Below are positions 54,865 through 63,944 of a stretch of 64,000 bases of DNA, piece by piece (the stretch's first letter is position 1; every line of letters starts with the position of its first letter). Under the pieces are notes generated by a model, which was given only the letters and a program-made list of their open reading frames with translations, had not been told where the DNA came from and searched no databases. Source of the stretch: Actinomadura physcomitrii. Its GTDB lineage: Bacteria > Actinomycetota > Actinomycetes > Streptosporangiales > Streptosporangiaceae. Both the position numbers and the translations under genes were made by a program. Location of the stretch: positions 1 to 64,000 of the forward strand of contig NZ_WBMS02000027.1 of the NCBI RefSeq assembly GCF_008923205.2. The letters run 5' to 3'.

Positions 54865-54870
54865 TAGAGT
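54865..54870 (+). promoter_or_regulatory. -10 box TAGAGT of the gluABCD operon
   Basis: TAGAGT lies 8 nt before the chosen gluA ATG, matching the leaderless pattern seen at other genes in the window. Confidence 0.45.
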
Positions 54871-54878
54871 CCGGCCGC

Positions 54879-55697
54879 ATGACGGACAGCGAAGGCGGGC
54901 CCGACCTCACCAAGGGCGAAGGGCCGGAGGACGCCATCACGCAGGCCGCCGCAACCGGCACGGGACCGCTCGTCGTGGTCGAGCACGTCCACAAGCACTT
55001 CGGCGAGCTGCACGTGCTCAAGGACATCAACCTCACCGTGGACCGCGGCGAGGTCGTCGTCGTCATCGGCCCGTCGGGCGGCGGGAAGTCGACCCTGTGC
55101 CGGTCGATCAACCGGCTCGAGCCCATCGACGGCGGCCGGATCCTCGTCGACGGCAAGGAGCTGCCCAAGGAGGGCAAGGAGCTGGCACGGCTCCGCGCGG
55201 ACGTCGGCATGGTGTTCCAGTCGTTCAACCTGTTCGCCCACAAGACGATCCTCGAGAACGTCACGCTAGGGCCGGTGAAGGTCCGCAAGCAGGGCAAGCA
55301 GGAGTCGGAGAAGCACGCGATGGAGCTGCTGGAGCGCGTCGGCATCGCGAACCAGGCGGCCAAGTACCCCGCCCAGCTCTCCGGCGGGCAGCAGCAGCGC
55401 GCCGCGATCGCCCGCTCCCTCGCCATGAAGCCGAAGGTGATGCTCTTCGACGAGCCCACCTCGGCACTCGACCCCGAGATGGTCAACGAGGTCCTCGACG
55501 TCATGACCGGCCTCGCCCGGGAGGGCATGACGATGATCGTCGTGACCCACGAGATGGGCTTCGCCCGCCGGGCCGCGCAGAAGGTCGTGTTCATGGCGGA
55601 CGGCCAGATCGTCGAGGAGAACACGCCCGACGAGTTCTTCACCAACGCGCGCACGGACCGCGCGAAGGACTTCCTTTCCAAGATCCTCACGCACTGA
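54879..55697 (+). CDS. gluA: Glutamate ABC transporter ATPase GluA
   Basis: A 272-residue polar amino-acid ATPase. Walker A GPSGGGKSTLCRSIN, Q-loop GMVFQSFNLFAHKT, signature LSGGQQQRAAIARS and Walker B MLFDEPTSALDPE are intact. The first 30 residues (MTDSEGGPDLTKGEG) are an acidic extension beyond the usual 242-residue form. The start is fixed by the TAGAGT box; an upstream GTG at 54786 would add 31 unlikely residues. First gene of the glutamate uptake operon. Confidence 0.93.
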   Translation: MTDSEGGPDLTKGEGPEDAITQAAATGTGPLVVVEHVHKHFGELHVLKDINLTVDRGEVVVVIGPSGGGKSTLCRSINRLEPIDGGRILVDGKELPKEGKELARLRADVGMVFQSFNLFAHKTILENVTLGPVKVRKQGKQESEKHAMELLERVGIANQAAKYPAQLSGGQQQRAAIARSLAMKPKVMLFDEPTSALDPEMVNEVLDVMTGLAREGMTMIVVTHEMGFARRAAQKVVFMADGQIVEENTPDEFFTNARTDRAKDFLSKILTH

Positions 55698-55736
55698 GCC
55701 GCGGGGCTCCTCAGAGAAGCAGAGGTGTGACGAGTA

Positions 55737-56606
55737 ATGCGATTCAAGCGTTTCGGCGCTCTGATCGGCGCGGGCCTGGCCCTGTCGCTGGCCGTGTCGG
55801 CCTGCGGCAGCGACAAGGAGAAGACCGAGGCGAAGACGGTCGTCCAGAAGGCCAAGGAAGACAAGAAGCTGACGATCGGCATCAAGTTCGACCAGCCCGC
55901 GCTCGGGCTGAAGAAGCCGGACGGCACGTTCGCCGGCTTCGACGTCGACGTCGCCCGCTACATCGCCAAGCAGCTCGGCGTCCCGGAGAGCGGCATCACC
56001 TTCAGGGAGACGACCTCCGCCAACCGCGAGTCCTTCCTCGGCGGCGGCCAGGTCGACCTGGTGATCGCGACCTACTCCATCACCGACGCGCGCAAGCAGC
56101 AGGTCACCTTCGGCGGCCCGTACTACGTCGCGCACCAGGACACGATGGTCAAGGCGAGCAACAACAGCATCAAGAAGGCCCAGGACCTCAAGGGCAAGAA
56201 GCTGTGCCGCGCGGCCGGGTCGAACTCGTTCCGCCGCGTCACCGAGCCGCCGCCGGACGGCAAGCTCAACATCAAGGGCGTCACGCTGGTCGACGCGAAC
56301 AGCTACTCCGACTGCGTCAGCAAGCTGAAGTCGGGCGCGCTCGACGCGGTCAGCACCGACGACCTGATCCTCGCCGGCTTCGCCGCGCAGCAGCCCGGCC
56401 AGTTCAAGGTCATCAACGACCCCTTCACCGACGAGAAGTACGGCGTCGGCATCAAGAAGGGCGACAAGGAGACCTGCGAGGCCGTCAACGCCGCCATCCA
56501 GAAGATGTACCAGGACGGCAGCGCCAAGACCTACCTGGAGAAGAACTTCACGGGCACGGGTCTGAAGCTCGTCACGACCGTCCCGCAGATGGAAGGCTGC
56601 GCCTGA
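55737..56606 (+). CDS. gluB: Glutamate ABC transporter substrate-binding lipoprotein GluB
   Basis: A 289-residue family 3 solute-binding protein. The signal peptide ends at lipobox AVSAC with lipid-modified Cys23. LTIGIKFDQPALGLKKPDG, FAGFDVDVARYIAKQLGV, VIATYSITDARKQQVTFGGP and KYGVGIKKGDKE match glutamate/aspartate-binding proteins. A strong hairpin lies 30 bp after the stop codon, before gluC. Confidence 0.94.
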   Translation: MRFKRFGALIGAGLALSLAVSACGSDKEKTEAKTVVQKAKEDKKLTIGIKFDQPALGLKKPDGTFAGFDVDVARYIAKQLGVPESGITFRETTSANRESFLGGGQVDLVIATYSITDARKQQVTFGGPYYVAHQDTMVKASNNSIKKAQDLKGKKLCRAAGSNSFRRVTEPPPDGKLNIKGVTLVDANSYSDCVSKLKSGALDAVSTDDLILAGFAAQQPGQFKVINDPFTDEKYGVGIKKGDKETCEAVNAAIQKMYQDGSAKTYLEKNFTGTGLKLVTTVPQMEGCA

Positions 56607-56635
56607 TCCCAGGCTGAGGCTCCCCCTCGGCCGGT

Positions 56636-56664
56636 GCCTCCCCGGGACGCGCTCCCGGGGAGGC
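56636..56664 (+). terminator. Intercistronic hairpin between gluB and gluC
   Basis: GCCTCCCCGGGA pairs with TCCCGGGGAGGC around a 5-nt CGCGC loop, a perfect 12-bp stem. It sits inside the operon, 46 nt before the gluC start. Such structures often allow partial termination and protect the 3' end of the binding-protein mRNA, raising GluB above the permeases. The role is inference. Confidence 0.7.
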
Positions 56665-56710
56665 GGCGGCGTGGACTCGACCGGCTGGAACGCTATGGAA
56701 CAGCTAATCA

Positions 56711-57394
56711 ATGTTTGACTTCAGCGCCTTCTTCGACCATTTCGACGAGATCCTCCAGGGGTTCTGGGCGACGATCCGGCTGGCCGCCGCGTCGGCGGTG
56801 CTGTCACTGATCATCGGCACGCTCCTCGCGAGCTTCCGGGTCTCCCCGGTGCCGGTGCTGCGGTCCTTCGGCGCGGGCTACGTCAACGTCGTCCGCAACA
56901 CCCCGCTGACCCTGGTGCTGCTGCTGTGCGCCCAGGGGCTCAACGACACGCTGCATCTGACGTTCTCGGAGAGCTCCTCGACGACCTACTACTGGTGGGC
57001 GGTCCTCGGCCTGTCGGGCTACACCGGCGCGTTCGTCTGCGAGACGCTCCGCTCCGGCATCAACACGGTGCCGCTCGGCCAGGCCGAGGCGGCGCGGTCG
57101 ATCGGGCTGACCTTCACCCAGTCGCTGCGGATGGTCATCCTGCCGCAGGCGTTCCGCTCGGTGATCGCGCCGATGGGCAGCATCCTCATCGCGATGATCA
57201 AGAACACCACGGTCGCGGCGGCGGCGAGCTACGCCGAGGTGGCGCTGGTGAGCAAGACGCTGCTGGACGCGCCGACCTTCACCGGCGGCGCGATCCCGCT
57301 GTTCATCGGGGTGGCCGTCGGCTTCATGATCCTGATCCTGCCGACCGGGTTCTTCTTCGGCTGGCTGGCCAAGCGGATGGCGGTGGCGCGGTGA
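56711..57394 (+). CDS. gluC: Glutamate ABC transporter permease GluC
   Basis: A 227-residue HisM-type permease with about five membrane helices. FWATIRLAAASAVLSLIIGT, YVNVVRNTPLTLVLLL and the EAA loop QAEAARSIGLTFTQSLRMVI are typical. The 3' end overlaps gluD by 4 nt (GTGA). No strong ribosome-binding site is seen before the ATG, though AACAGC precedes it. Confidence 0.93.
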   Translation: MFDFSAFFDHFDEILQGFWATIRLAAASAVLSLIIGTLLASFRVSPVPVLRSFGAGYVNVVRNTPLTLVLLLCAQGLNDTLHLTFSESSSTTYYWWAVLGLSGYTGAFVCETLRSGINTVPLGQAEAARSIGLTFTQSLRMVILPQAFRSVIAPMGSILIAMIKNTTVAAAASYAEVALVSKTLLDAPTFTGGAIPLFIGVAVGFMILILPTGFFFGWLAKRMAVAR

Positions 57395-58401
57395 GCAAGG
57401 AAGCGACGGTCCTCTTCGACGCCCCCGGCCCGCGGGCGCAGGCGCGCAACCGCGTGCTCACCGCCGTCTCGGCGGTCGTGCTCCTGGCGATCTTCGCCGC
57501 GCTGGTCTGGCGCTTCAACGACAAGGGCCAGTTCGCGGGCGAGCTGTGGAACCCGTTCCTGAAGTGGACGGTCTGGCGCGAGTTCATCCTCCCGGGCCTC
57601 GGCAGCACGCTGAAGGCCGCGGCGGTCGCGTCGGTGCTGGCCATGCTGTTCGGGATCGTGTTCGGCCTCGGCCGGCTGTCGGACCACTGGTGGATCCGGA
57701 TCCCGGCGGGCGCGGTGGTCGAGTTCTTCCGGGCGATCCCGCTGCTGATCCTGATCTTCCTGATGTTCTTCGTGCCGAACAAGATCAGCCCGTCGATCGC
57801 CGACTCGCAGTTCGGCACCCTGCAGCGGGTCCTGGTGGACGACTTCTTCTCGCTGTTCGGCGTGGAGATCAACGCCGGGACCATCATCGTGCCGGCCTTC
57901 GCCGCGGTCGTGTTCGGCCTGGTGCTGTACAACGGCTCGGTGCTGGCGGAGGTCGTGCGGGCGGGCGTGCTGTCGATCCCGAAGGGGCAGTCGGAGGCCG
58001 CCTACTCCATCGGCCTGCGCAAGAACGGCGTCATGCGGCTGGTGCTGCTGCCGCAGGCCATCCGGGTGATGATGCCGGCGATCGTGAGCCAGCTCGTCGT
58101 CCTGCTCAAGGACACGGCGCTCGGCTTCATCATCGCCTACAGCGAGCTGCTCAACGCGGGCTTCAACCTGATCCCGGCGAACTACCACAACAACAAGATC
58201 CAGGCCGGGATCGTCATCGCGGTGATCTACATCGCGATCAACATGTCGGTGAGCCGGTTCGCGACGTGGCTGGAGGCGCGCAGCCGCCGCAGCCGCAAGA
58301 CCTCCGGCACGACGCTCGGCACGGGGACCGGCACGCCGTCGGCGCCCGGGATGTCGGTCAGGGACCAGACGGCGGGCGAGATGGGATCCGCATCGATCTG
58401 A
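57391..58401 (+). CDS. gluD: Glutamate ABC transporter permease GluD
   Basis: A 336-residue permease, partner of GluC. It carries LPGLGSTLKAAAVASVLAML, VEFFRAIPLLILIFLMFFVP and the EAA loop QSEAAYSIGLRKNGVMRLVL. The C-terminal 40 residues (Ser/Thr/Gly-rich, SGTTLGTGTGTPSAPG) form a hydrophilic tail that is variable in actinobacteria. GTG start inside the gluC stop. Confidence 0.93.
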   Translation: MSKEATVLFDAPGPRAQARNRVLTAVSAVVLLAIFAALVWRFNDKGQFAGELWNPFLKWTVWREFILPGLGSTLKAAAVASVLAMLFGIVFGLGRLSDHWWIRIPAGAVVEFFRAIPLLILIFLMFFVPNKISPSIADSQFGTLQRVLVDDFFSLFGVEINAGTIIVPAFAAVVFGLVLYNGSVLAEVVRAGVLSIPKGQSEAAYSIGLRKNGVMRLVLLPQAIRVMMPAIVSQLVVLLKDTALGFIIAYSELLNAGFNLIPANYHNNKIQAGIVIAVIYIAINMSVSRFATWLEARSRRSRKTSGTTLGTGTGTPSAPGMSVRDQTAGEMGSASI

Positions 58402-58439
58402 CCGCCGCCGGAGCGGCGCCATCCGCCCCCTGAACGGCT

Positions 58440-58474
58440 CGGAGGGCCCCGCCGGTCACCGGTGGGGCCCTCCG
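58440..58474 (+). terminator. Terminator of the gluABCD operon
   Basis: CGGAGGGCCCC and GGGGCCCTCCG form a perfect 11-bp stem with an inner CCGGTCACCGG that can also pair, 38 bp after the gluD stop codon. Followed by CTTCC, not a U-run. Confidence 0.8.
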
Positions 58475-58601
58475 CTTCCGCGGCCCTTTCCCGCGCGCGC
58501 GGCGGACGGCCGTCGATCACCCGTGACCGGCACATATCTTTCCGAAGTCAAAGCGCCCGTCATGGCCCCAACCGATCCCCGTATGCGGGACGATTCCTGG
58601 T

Positions 58602-60593
58602 ATGACCGCTCGTGCGACCCTCCCCTACGGCTCCTGGCCTTCCCCCATCTCCGCGGCCGACGTGGCCCGCGCCCGGCTGCGCCTCAGTTTCCCCACCGTC
58701 GAGGGTGATGACGTGTGGTGGCAGGAGACCCGCCCCGAGGAGGGCGGGCGTACGACGGTCGTCCATCTGAAAGGCGGCCGGCGCACCGAGCTGCTCCAAG
58801 CGCCCTGGGACGCCCGCACCCGCGTGCACGAGTACGGCGGGCGGTCGTACCTGCCGGTCCGCACCGCCGGCGGCCTGTCCCTGGTGTTCTCCAACTACGA
58901 GGACCAGCGCCTGCACCGGCTGGACGAAGGCGACCCCAAGCCGTACCCGCTCACGCCGGAGCCGGCCGTCCAGGCGGGGCTGCGCTACGCCGACTACGTG
59001 CTGTCCCCCGACGGCACCGAGATCTGGTGCGTGTGCGAGGGCCACATCGCCGAGTCGCCCGAGGGCGGCGACACCGCCGCCGGGATCCGCCGCGCCATCG
59101 TCGCCGTCCCCCTGGACGGCAGCGCCGCCGACGACGCCGGGGCCATCCGCGAACTCGTGACCGGCGCGCACTTCTACGCGTCGCCGGCGCCGTCCCCGAG
59201 CGGCGGGCACCTCGCCTGGGTGCAGTGGAACCACCCGCGCATGCCGTGGGACGGCACGGAGCTGCGCGTGGCGGCCATCGAGGACGGCGCCACGGTCGCG
59301 CCCCGCACCGTCAAGGGCGGCCTCACCGAGTCCGCCGTCGCGCCGCTGTGGCGCGACGACGAGTCCCTCTACGTCATCTCCGACTGGCCCGGCTGGTGGA
59401 ACATCTACCAGGTCGGCCTGCACGGCGAGTCCCCGCAGGCGCTGTACCCGGCCGAGGAGGAGTTCACCGGGGCGCTCTGGCAGCTCGGCGGCATGCCGTA
59501 CGCGCTGCTCGACGACGGGCGCCTCGCCGTCCTGCACGGCGAGGGCGACATGAGGCTCGGCATCTACGACCCCGAGACGCTCGACCTCGTCGACGTGGAG
59601 GTGCCCTACGAGGACTGGCACCCGCAGCTGTCGGCCGACGGCACCACGATCGTCGGCATCGCCGGCGGCCCGGACCTGCCCACGTCGGTGGTCCGCGTCG
59701 ACACCACCACGGGCCGCGTCGAGGGGCTCCGCCGCGAGCTCGCCGAACTGCCCGACGTGGCGTACCTGTCCAAGCCGCGCACCGAGCGCCTCGAAGGCCC
59801 GTTCGGGCGGCCCGTCCACGCCTACGTGTTCCCGCCGACCAACCCGGAGGCCACCGCACCGGAAGGGGAGCTGCCGCCCTACGTGGTGTTCGTGCACGGC
59901 GGCCCGACCGGCCGTGTCTCCAAGGACCTCGACCTGGAGCGGTGCTACTTCACCAGCCGCGGTATCGGCGTCATCGACGTCAACTACGGCGGATCCACCG
60001 GATACGGGCGCGCCTACCGCGAGCGGCTGCGCCGCCAGTGGGGCGTGGTCGACGTCGAGGACGCCATGGCCGCCGCCCAGGCGCTCGTCGACGGCGGCAT
60101 AGCCGACCCGGCGCGGCTCGCCATCCGCGGCGGCTCCGCGGGCGGCTGGACGACGCTCGCGGCGGCCACCCAGACCGACCTGTTCAAAGCCGCCACGTCC
60201 TACTTCGGGATCAGCGACCTGCAGAGCTTCGCCGCGGCCACGCACGACTTCGAGTCGCACTACCTGTTCGGGCTGATCGGCCCGCTGCCCGGCTTCGAGC
60301 GGGCCTACGAGGAGCGCTCGCCGCTCAACCGGGCCGACCGGACGGCGTGCCCCGTGCTGCTCCTGCAGGGCCTCGACGACCCCGTCGTGCCGCCGGACCA
60401 GTCCGAGCGGTTCGCGGTCGCGCTCGCCGCCAAGAAGATGCCGTACGCCTACCTGACCTTCGAGGGCGAGTCGCACGGCTTCCGCCGCGCCGACACCGTC
60501 ATCCGATGCCTGGAGGCCGAGCTGGCGTTCTACGGCCAGACCCTCGGGTTCAAGCCGCGCGGCGTCGACCCCATCGACCTGACGGTGGCCTGA
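58602..60593 (+). CDS. S9-family prolyl oligopeptidase
   Basis: A 663-residue serine peptidase. The N-terminal part (about 1-400) is a beta-propeller, and the C-terminal alpha/beta-hydrolase domain has YVVFVHGGPTGRVSKD, nucleophile Ser512 in RGGSAGGW, LLLQGLDDPVVPP for the acid region and EGESHGF for the catalytic His. No signal peptide is visible, so it is probably cytoplasmic and acts on short peptides. Transcribed alone after the glu operon terminator. Confidence 0.93.
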   Translation: MTARATLPYGSWPSPISAADVARARLRLSFPTVEGDDVWWQETRPEEGGRTTVVHLKGGRRTELLQAPWDARTRVHEYGGRSYLPVRTAGGLSLVFSNYEDQRLHRLDEGDPKPYPLTPEPAVQAGLRYADYVLSPDGTEIWCVCEGHIAESPEGGDTAAGIRRAIVAVPLDGSAADDAGAIRELVTGAHFYASPAPSPSGGHLAWVQWNHPRMPWDGTELRVAAIEDGATVAPRTVKGGLTESAVAPLWRDDESLYVISDWPGWWNIYQVGLHGESPQALYPAEEEFTGALWQLGGMPYALLDDGRLAVLHGEGDMRLGIYDPETLDLVDVEVPYEDWHPQLSADGTTIVGIAGGPDLPTSVVRVDTTTGRVEGLRRELAELPDVAYLSKPRTERLEGPFGRPVHAYVFPPTNPEATAPEGELPPYVVFVHGGPTGRVSKDLDLERCYFTSRGIGVIDVNYGGSTGYGRAYRERLRRQWGVVDVEDAMAAAQALVDGGIADPARLAIRGGSAGGWTTLAAATQTDLFKAATSYFGISDLQSFAAATHDFESHYLFGLIGPLPGFERAYEERSPLNRADRTACPVLLLQGLDDPVVPPDQSERFAVALAAKKMPYAYLTFEGESHGFRRADTVIRCLEAELAFYGQTLGFKPRGVDPIDLTVA

Positions 60594-60603
60594 GCCGCCC
60601 GCC

Positions 60604-60639
60604 CCGTCCGCCGGCGGCCCCCGGGCCCTCGGCGGACGG
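60604..60639 (+). terminator. Terminator after the S9 peptidase gene
   Basis: CCGTCCGCCG and CGGCGGACGG pair perfectly around a 16-nt loop, 10 bp past the stop codon. Outer CCCGCC/GGCGGG arms could extend the structure. Confidence 0.65.
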
Positions 60640-60660
60640 CCCCGGCCCGGCGGGGCGGGT

Positions 60661-60945
60661 CAGTGCCGCGATGGGGACGCCCCACACCCCCGGCAAAAGC
60701 AAGCCTGACCGACACCTTCCGCTCCGCTGGAGCTCCGCTCCAGGCGCCGGTCAACACCCCAGTGGAGGGACGACCCCCCACACCCCCCGACAAAAACAGC
60801 CTGACCGACACCTTCCACTCCGCTGGAGCTCCGCTCCAGGCGCCGGTCAACACCCCAGTGGAGGGACGACCCCCCACACCCCCCGACAAAAACAGCCTGA
60901 CCGACACCTTCCGCTCCGCTGGAGCTCCGCTCCAGGCGCCGGTCA
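60661..60945. repeat. 96-bp tandem repeat abutting the protease stop codon
   Basis: CTGACCGACACCTTCC recurs at 60705, 60801 and 60897, a period of 96 bp, with about 2.5 near-identical units and a diverged partial unit on the left. Each unit contains CTGGAG-CTCCG-CTCCAG (a short hairpin) and an outer GACCG/CGGTC pair. The TGA stop of the protease gene (60943-60945, minus) is itself part of the repeat. As 96 is divisible by 3, open frames appear on both strands but none has support. CCGCTCCGCTGGAGCTCCGC resembles the loop of hairpin 2 in the three-hairpin repeat. Confidence 0.85.
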
Positions 60946-61878
60946 GGCGCGCTTGTCGGCCGCCGCGCGCAGGTTGTAGACGTCCTTGTCGAAGTACGCC
61001 GAGAACGACCGGTCCGCCGTCCAGCCGCCGCCGTGGAAGCCGCCGATGACGCCGTTGATGTCGCCCTTCTGCGTCGTGTAGCTGTAGTTCAGCAGCCACG
61101 GGCTGCCGCTCGTCCCGCCGTAGAACCCGGTGCAGTCCATCCGGATTTGGTACTTGGCCTGCTGCGCCGTCTTCGTCCGGCAGTAGATCGGCCGGTCGCG
61201 CGGGTCAAAGGCGATCTTCGGGTAGCCGGCCACGTTCACCGTCTTGCCGACGCCTTGGTTGATCGCGAGCCGGTTGTAGCCGACCGCCTTCTGGATCGTC
61301 TTGCCGCTCCGGTCGTTCAGCGCGATGAACCCGAAGTCCAGGTCCGGGTCGGTGCTGGTGATCCAGCGCTGGTCGACCAGCAGCATCTTGGCCGTCCACG
61401 TGCCGTAGGGGCGCTTCCCCCGGTCGTACTTCGGGACGAACGCCACCTTCGTCGCGTACTTCTTGCCCTTGCCGCCGTGGATGCAATGCGCGGCGGTGAT
61501 CAGCAGCCGCTGCGACGAGCTCTGCACGACGCTCGCGGTGCAGAAGTGGTCGCCCTGGCCGTTGTTGAAGAACAGCGCGCCGATCGTCGGCACGCCGCCG
61601 AACGCCTTGGACTGCGTGACCGACTGCGCGGTCAGCCTCCGCTCGGACGCCGCCCCGCCCGCCCGGTCGACGGGCGTCGCCGCGGCCATCCGCTTCGCCG
61701 TCCAGTAGCGGGACGCGTCGCCGGCGTCGGCCGCGCTGATCCGCATGCTCGCGGACGTGTCCGCCACCGTGTGCCCCTGGGCGTCGCCCTGCGTGTACCA
61801 GACCGTCGCGGCCCCCGCCGCCACCACGCCGGCGCAGGCCCCGCCCGCGGCCGTCCACCGCATCCACCGATTGCGCAT
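60943..61878 (-). CDS. Secreted trypsin-like serine protease
   Basis: A 311-residue chymotrypsin-fold protein. A short basic N-terminus and hydrophobic segment (about 8-28) form a signal peptide or anchor. The triad is visible: His131 in ITAAHC, Asp181 in DLDFGFIAL and Ser259 in GGTSGSPW. An N-terminal region of about 90 residues precedes the protease domain and may be a pro-peptide. Cys113/Cys132 and Cys233/Cys249 may form disulphides. It is like V8/glutamyl-type peptidases of actinobacteria. The 96-bp repeat starts at its stop codon. Confidence 0.88.
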   Translation of the reverse strand: MRNRWMRWTAAGGACAGVVAAGAATVWYTQGDAQGHTVADTSASMRISAADAGDASRYWTAKRMAAATPVDRAGGAASERRLTAQSVTQSKAFGGVPTIGALFFNNGQGDHFCTASVVQSSSQRLLITAAHCIHGGKGKKYATKVAFVPKYDRGKRPYGTWTAKMLLVDQRWITSTDPDLDFGFIALNDRSGKTIQKAVGYNRLAINQGVGKTVNVAGYPKIAFDPRDRPIYCRTKTAQQAKYQIRMDCTGFYGGTSGSPWLLNYSYTTQKGDINGVIGGFHGGGWTADRSFSAYFDKDVYNLRAAADKRA

Positions 61879-61931
61879 CGCGCAAAACTACCGATCTTGC
61901 CGGGCCCGCACAACGCGAACGATCGCACCGG

Positions 61932-63503
61932 TCAGCGCGCGAACTCGATCGCCCTGGACTCGCGCACCACGGTCACCCGGATCTGGCCGGGGTAGGTCAG
62001 CTCGTCCTCCACCTGCTTGGCGATGTCGCGGGCGATGACCTGCGCCTGGATGTCGTCCACCGAGTCCGGCTTCACCATCACCCGGATCTCCCGGCCCGCC
62101 TGCATCGCGAAGACCTTCTCCACGCCCTCGTGCTTCTCCTTGGCGATCTGCTCCAGCCGCTCCAGGCGCTTCACGTAGGCCTCCAGCGACTCCCTGCGCG
62201 CCCCCGGGCGGCTGCCGCTCACCGCGTCCGCGGCCTGCGTGAGCACCGCCTCCACCGTGCGGACCTCGACCTCGTTGTGGTGCGCCTCGATCGCGTGCAC
62301 CACGTCCTCGTCCTCGCCGTACCGGCGCGCGATCTCCGCCCCGATGAGCGCGTGGCTGCCCTCCACCTCGTGCGTGAGCGCCTTGCCGATGTCGTGCAGC
62401 AGCGTGCACCGCTTGGCGACCTCCACCGGCAGCCGCAGCTCGCTCGCCATGATCCCGGCGATGTGCGCGGACTCGACGAGGTGCTTCAGCACGTTCTGCC
62501 CGTAGGACGTCCGGTACCGCAGCCGGCCGAGCAGCGCGATCAGCTCCGGATGCATGTCGGCGATGCCGACCTCCACGAGCGCGTCCTCACCGGCCCGCAC
62601 GCACCGCTGCTCGACGTCGCTGCGGCTGCGGTCGTAGACCTCCTCGATCCGCTGCGGGTGGATCCGCCCGTCCAGCACGAGCTTCTCCAGGGTCAGCCGA
62701 CCGACCTCCCTGCGCACCGGGTCGAAGCAGCTCAGCAGCACCGCCTCCGGCGTGTCGTCGATGATGAGGTTCACCCCGGTGGTGGTCTCGAACGCGCGGA
62801 TGTTGCGGCCCTCGCGGCCGATGATCCGGCCCTTCATCTCATCGCTCGGCAGGTGCAGCACCGACACGACCGACTCGGCGGTCTGCTCGCTCGCCACCCG
62901 CTGGATCGCCAGCGTCACGATCTTGCGGGCCCGCTTGTCGCCCTCCGCCCGCGCCGCGTTCTCGATCTCCCGGGTGATCGGGATGGCCTCCCGCTTGGCC
63001 TGGTTCTCGATCGCCGCGACCAGCTCGCCCTTGGCCTGCTCGGCGGTCAGGCCGGCCGCGCGCTCCAGCACCTTGCGGCGCTCGTCCTCGACCCCGGCCA
63101 GCTCCTTCTTGCGCTCCTCCAGGCTCCGCTCGGTCTCGGCGAGCCGGTCCGCCCACTCCTGGAGCCGGCGCATTTCGCCGTCCAGGCGCTGCTCCCGCTC
63201 CGCGAGCCGGGTCTCCCGGCGCTCCAGATCCTCTCTGGCGGTCCGCAGGTCGTCCCGGAGGGCCCGGGCCTCCTCCTCGGCATCCGCACGCGCCGACGCG
63301 GCGATCCGCTGCGCCTGCGCCTGCGCCTGCTCGCGCGACTCCCGGGCCTCCTGCTCGGCCCGGCTCCGGATCCCGTCGGCCTCGCTCTGCGCGCGGGCCA
63401 TCTCCGCGGCCGCCTTACCGGGCACGCCGGGCCGCCACAGTATGACGATCACGAGAGCGACCAGGGTCACCAGCAGCGCTGCACCCAGCAGGACGCTCTC
63501 CAT
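61932..63503 (-). CDS. rny: Ribonuclease Y
   Basis: A 523-residue membrane-anchored endoribonuclease that starts mRNA decay. An N-terminal helix (about 4-24) is followed by a long Glu/Arg/Ala-rich coiled coil (about 28-190), a KH domain (KGRIIGREGRNIRAFE) and an HD domain with LLHDIGKALTHE and IEAHHNEV. AGGAAGGA lies about 9 nt before the ATG. It is 53 bp from the protease gene on the same strand. Of the 441 bp upstream, I can assign no gene; the part at 63640-63790 is less G+C-rich and may hold its promoter. Confidence 0.95.
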   Translation of the reverse strand: MESVLLGAALLVTLVALVIVILWRPGVPGKAAAEMARAQSEADGIRSRAEQEARESREQAQAQAQRIAASARADAEEEARALRDDLRTAREDLERRETRLAEREQRLDGEMRRLQEWADRLAETERSLEERKKELAGVEDERRKVLERAAGLTAEQAKGELVAAIENQAKREAIPITREIENAARAEGDKRARKIVTLAIQRVASEQTAESVVSVLHLPSDEMKGRIIGREGRNIRAFETTTGVNLIIDDTPEAVLLSCFDPVRREVGRLTLEKLVLDGRIHPQRIEEVYDRSRSDVEQRCVRAGEDALVEVGIADMHPELIALLGRLRYRTSYGQNVLKHLVESAHIAGIMASELRLPVEVAKRCTLLHDIGKALTHEVEGSHALIGAEIARRYGEDEDVVHAIEAHHNEVEVRTVEAVLTQAADAVSGSRPGARRESLEAYVKRLERLEQIAKEKHEGVEKVFAMQAGREIRVMVKPDSVDDIQAQVIARDIAKQVEDELTYPGQIRVTVVRESRAIEFAR

Positions 63504-63944
63504 GAGGCAGATCCTTCCTCGCCGCGGGCCCGCCCGGGATCGGGGCCCTGACTAGCGAGGATTTACTCGCGCCAGGCGGACGGCCGGGTACACGGCACCG
63601 CCGGGCCGCGCGGCGCGCCCCGGGCGTTCGGCCGGTTCCGGTCGACGAACGTGTCCTGTATGCCTCTCAGCTGCTGGAACGTGCTCGGTCGTATGGCAAT
63701 CCGCGAGACGCGGAGTAACTCCTCACTGCCGTAACGGTAAGCGGCATGGAGGTAATGAGCAAGCAAACGCCGGGCATTCCGGACTAACCGAACGTGCGCG
63801 TGAGTCCTTCCTTACCGCTTCCCTCAACCGCCCGGACCCCGCACCACCTGCCCCGATGACCCGGCGGCGGAGTCAGGCAAGGGGCGGCGCGCGGTCAGCC
63901 CGCCCGTCATTCCCGGCGTGTCGCCCCGACCGGAACGGCCGGCG

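Noticed and set aside
60661..60945. Possible CRISPR array
   Set aside because: The units are contiguous 96-bp repeats without spacers, and no cas genes are present.
60530..61099. Repetitive open frames across the 96-bp repeat on both strands
   Set aside because: The period is a multiple of 3, so frames stay open by arithmetic. They have no ribosome site and run antisense into real genes.
63563..63766. A 67-codon TTG-started frame upstream of rny
   Set aside because: There is no ribosome-binding site, its codon use does not follow the G+C-rich third-position bias, and the second half turns into Pro/Arg-rich shadow sequence.
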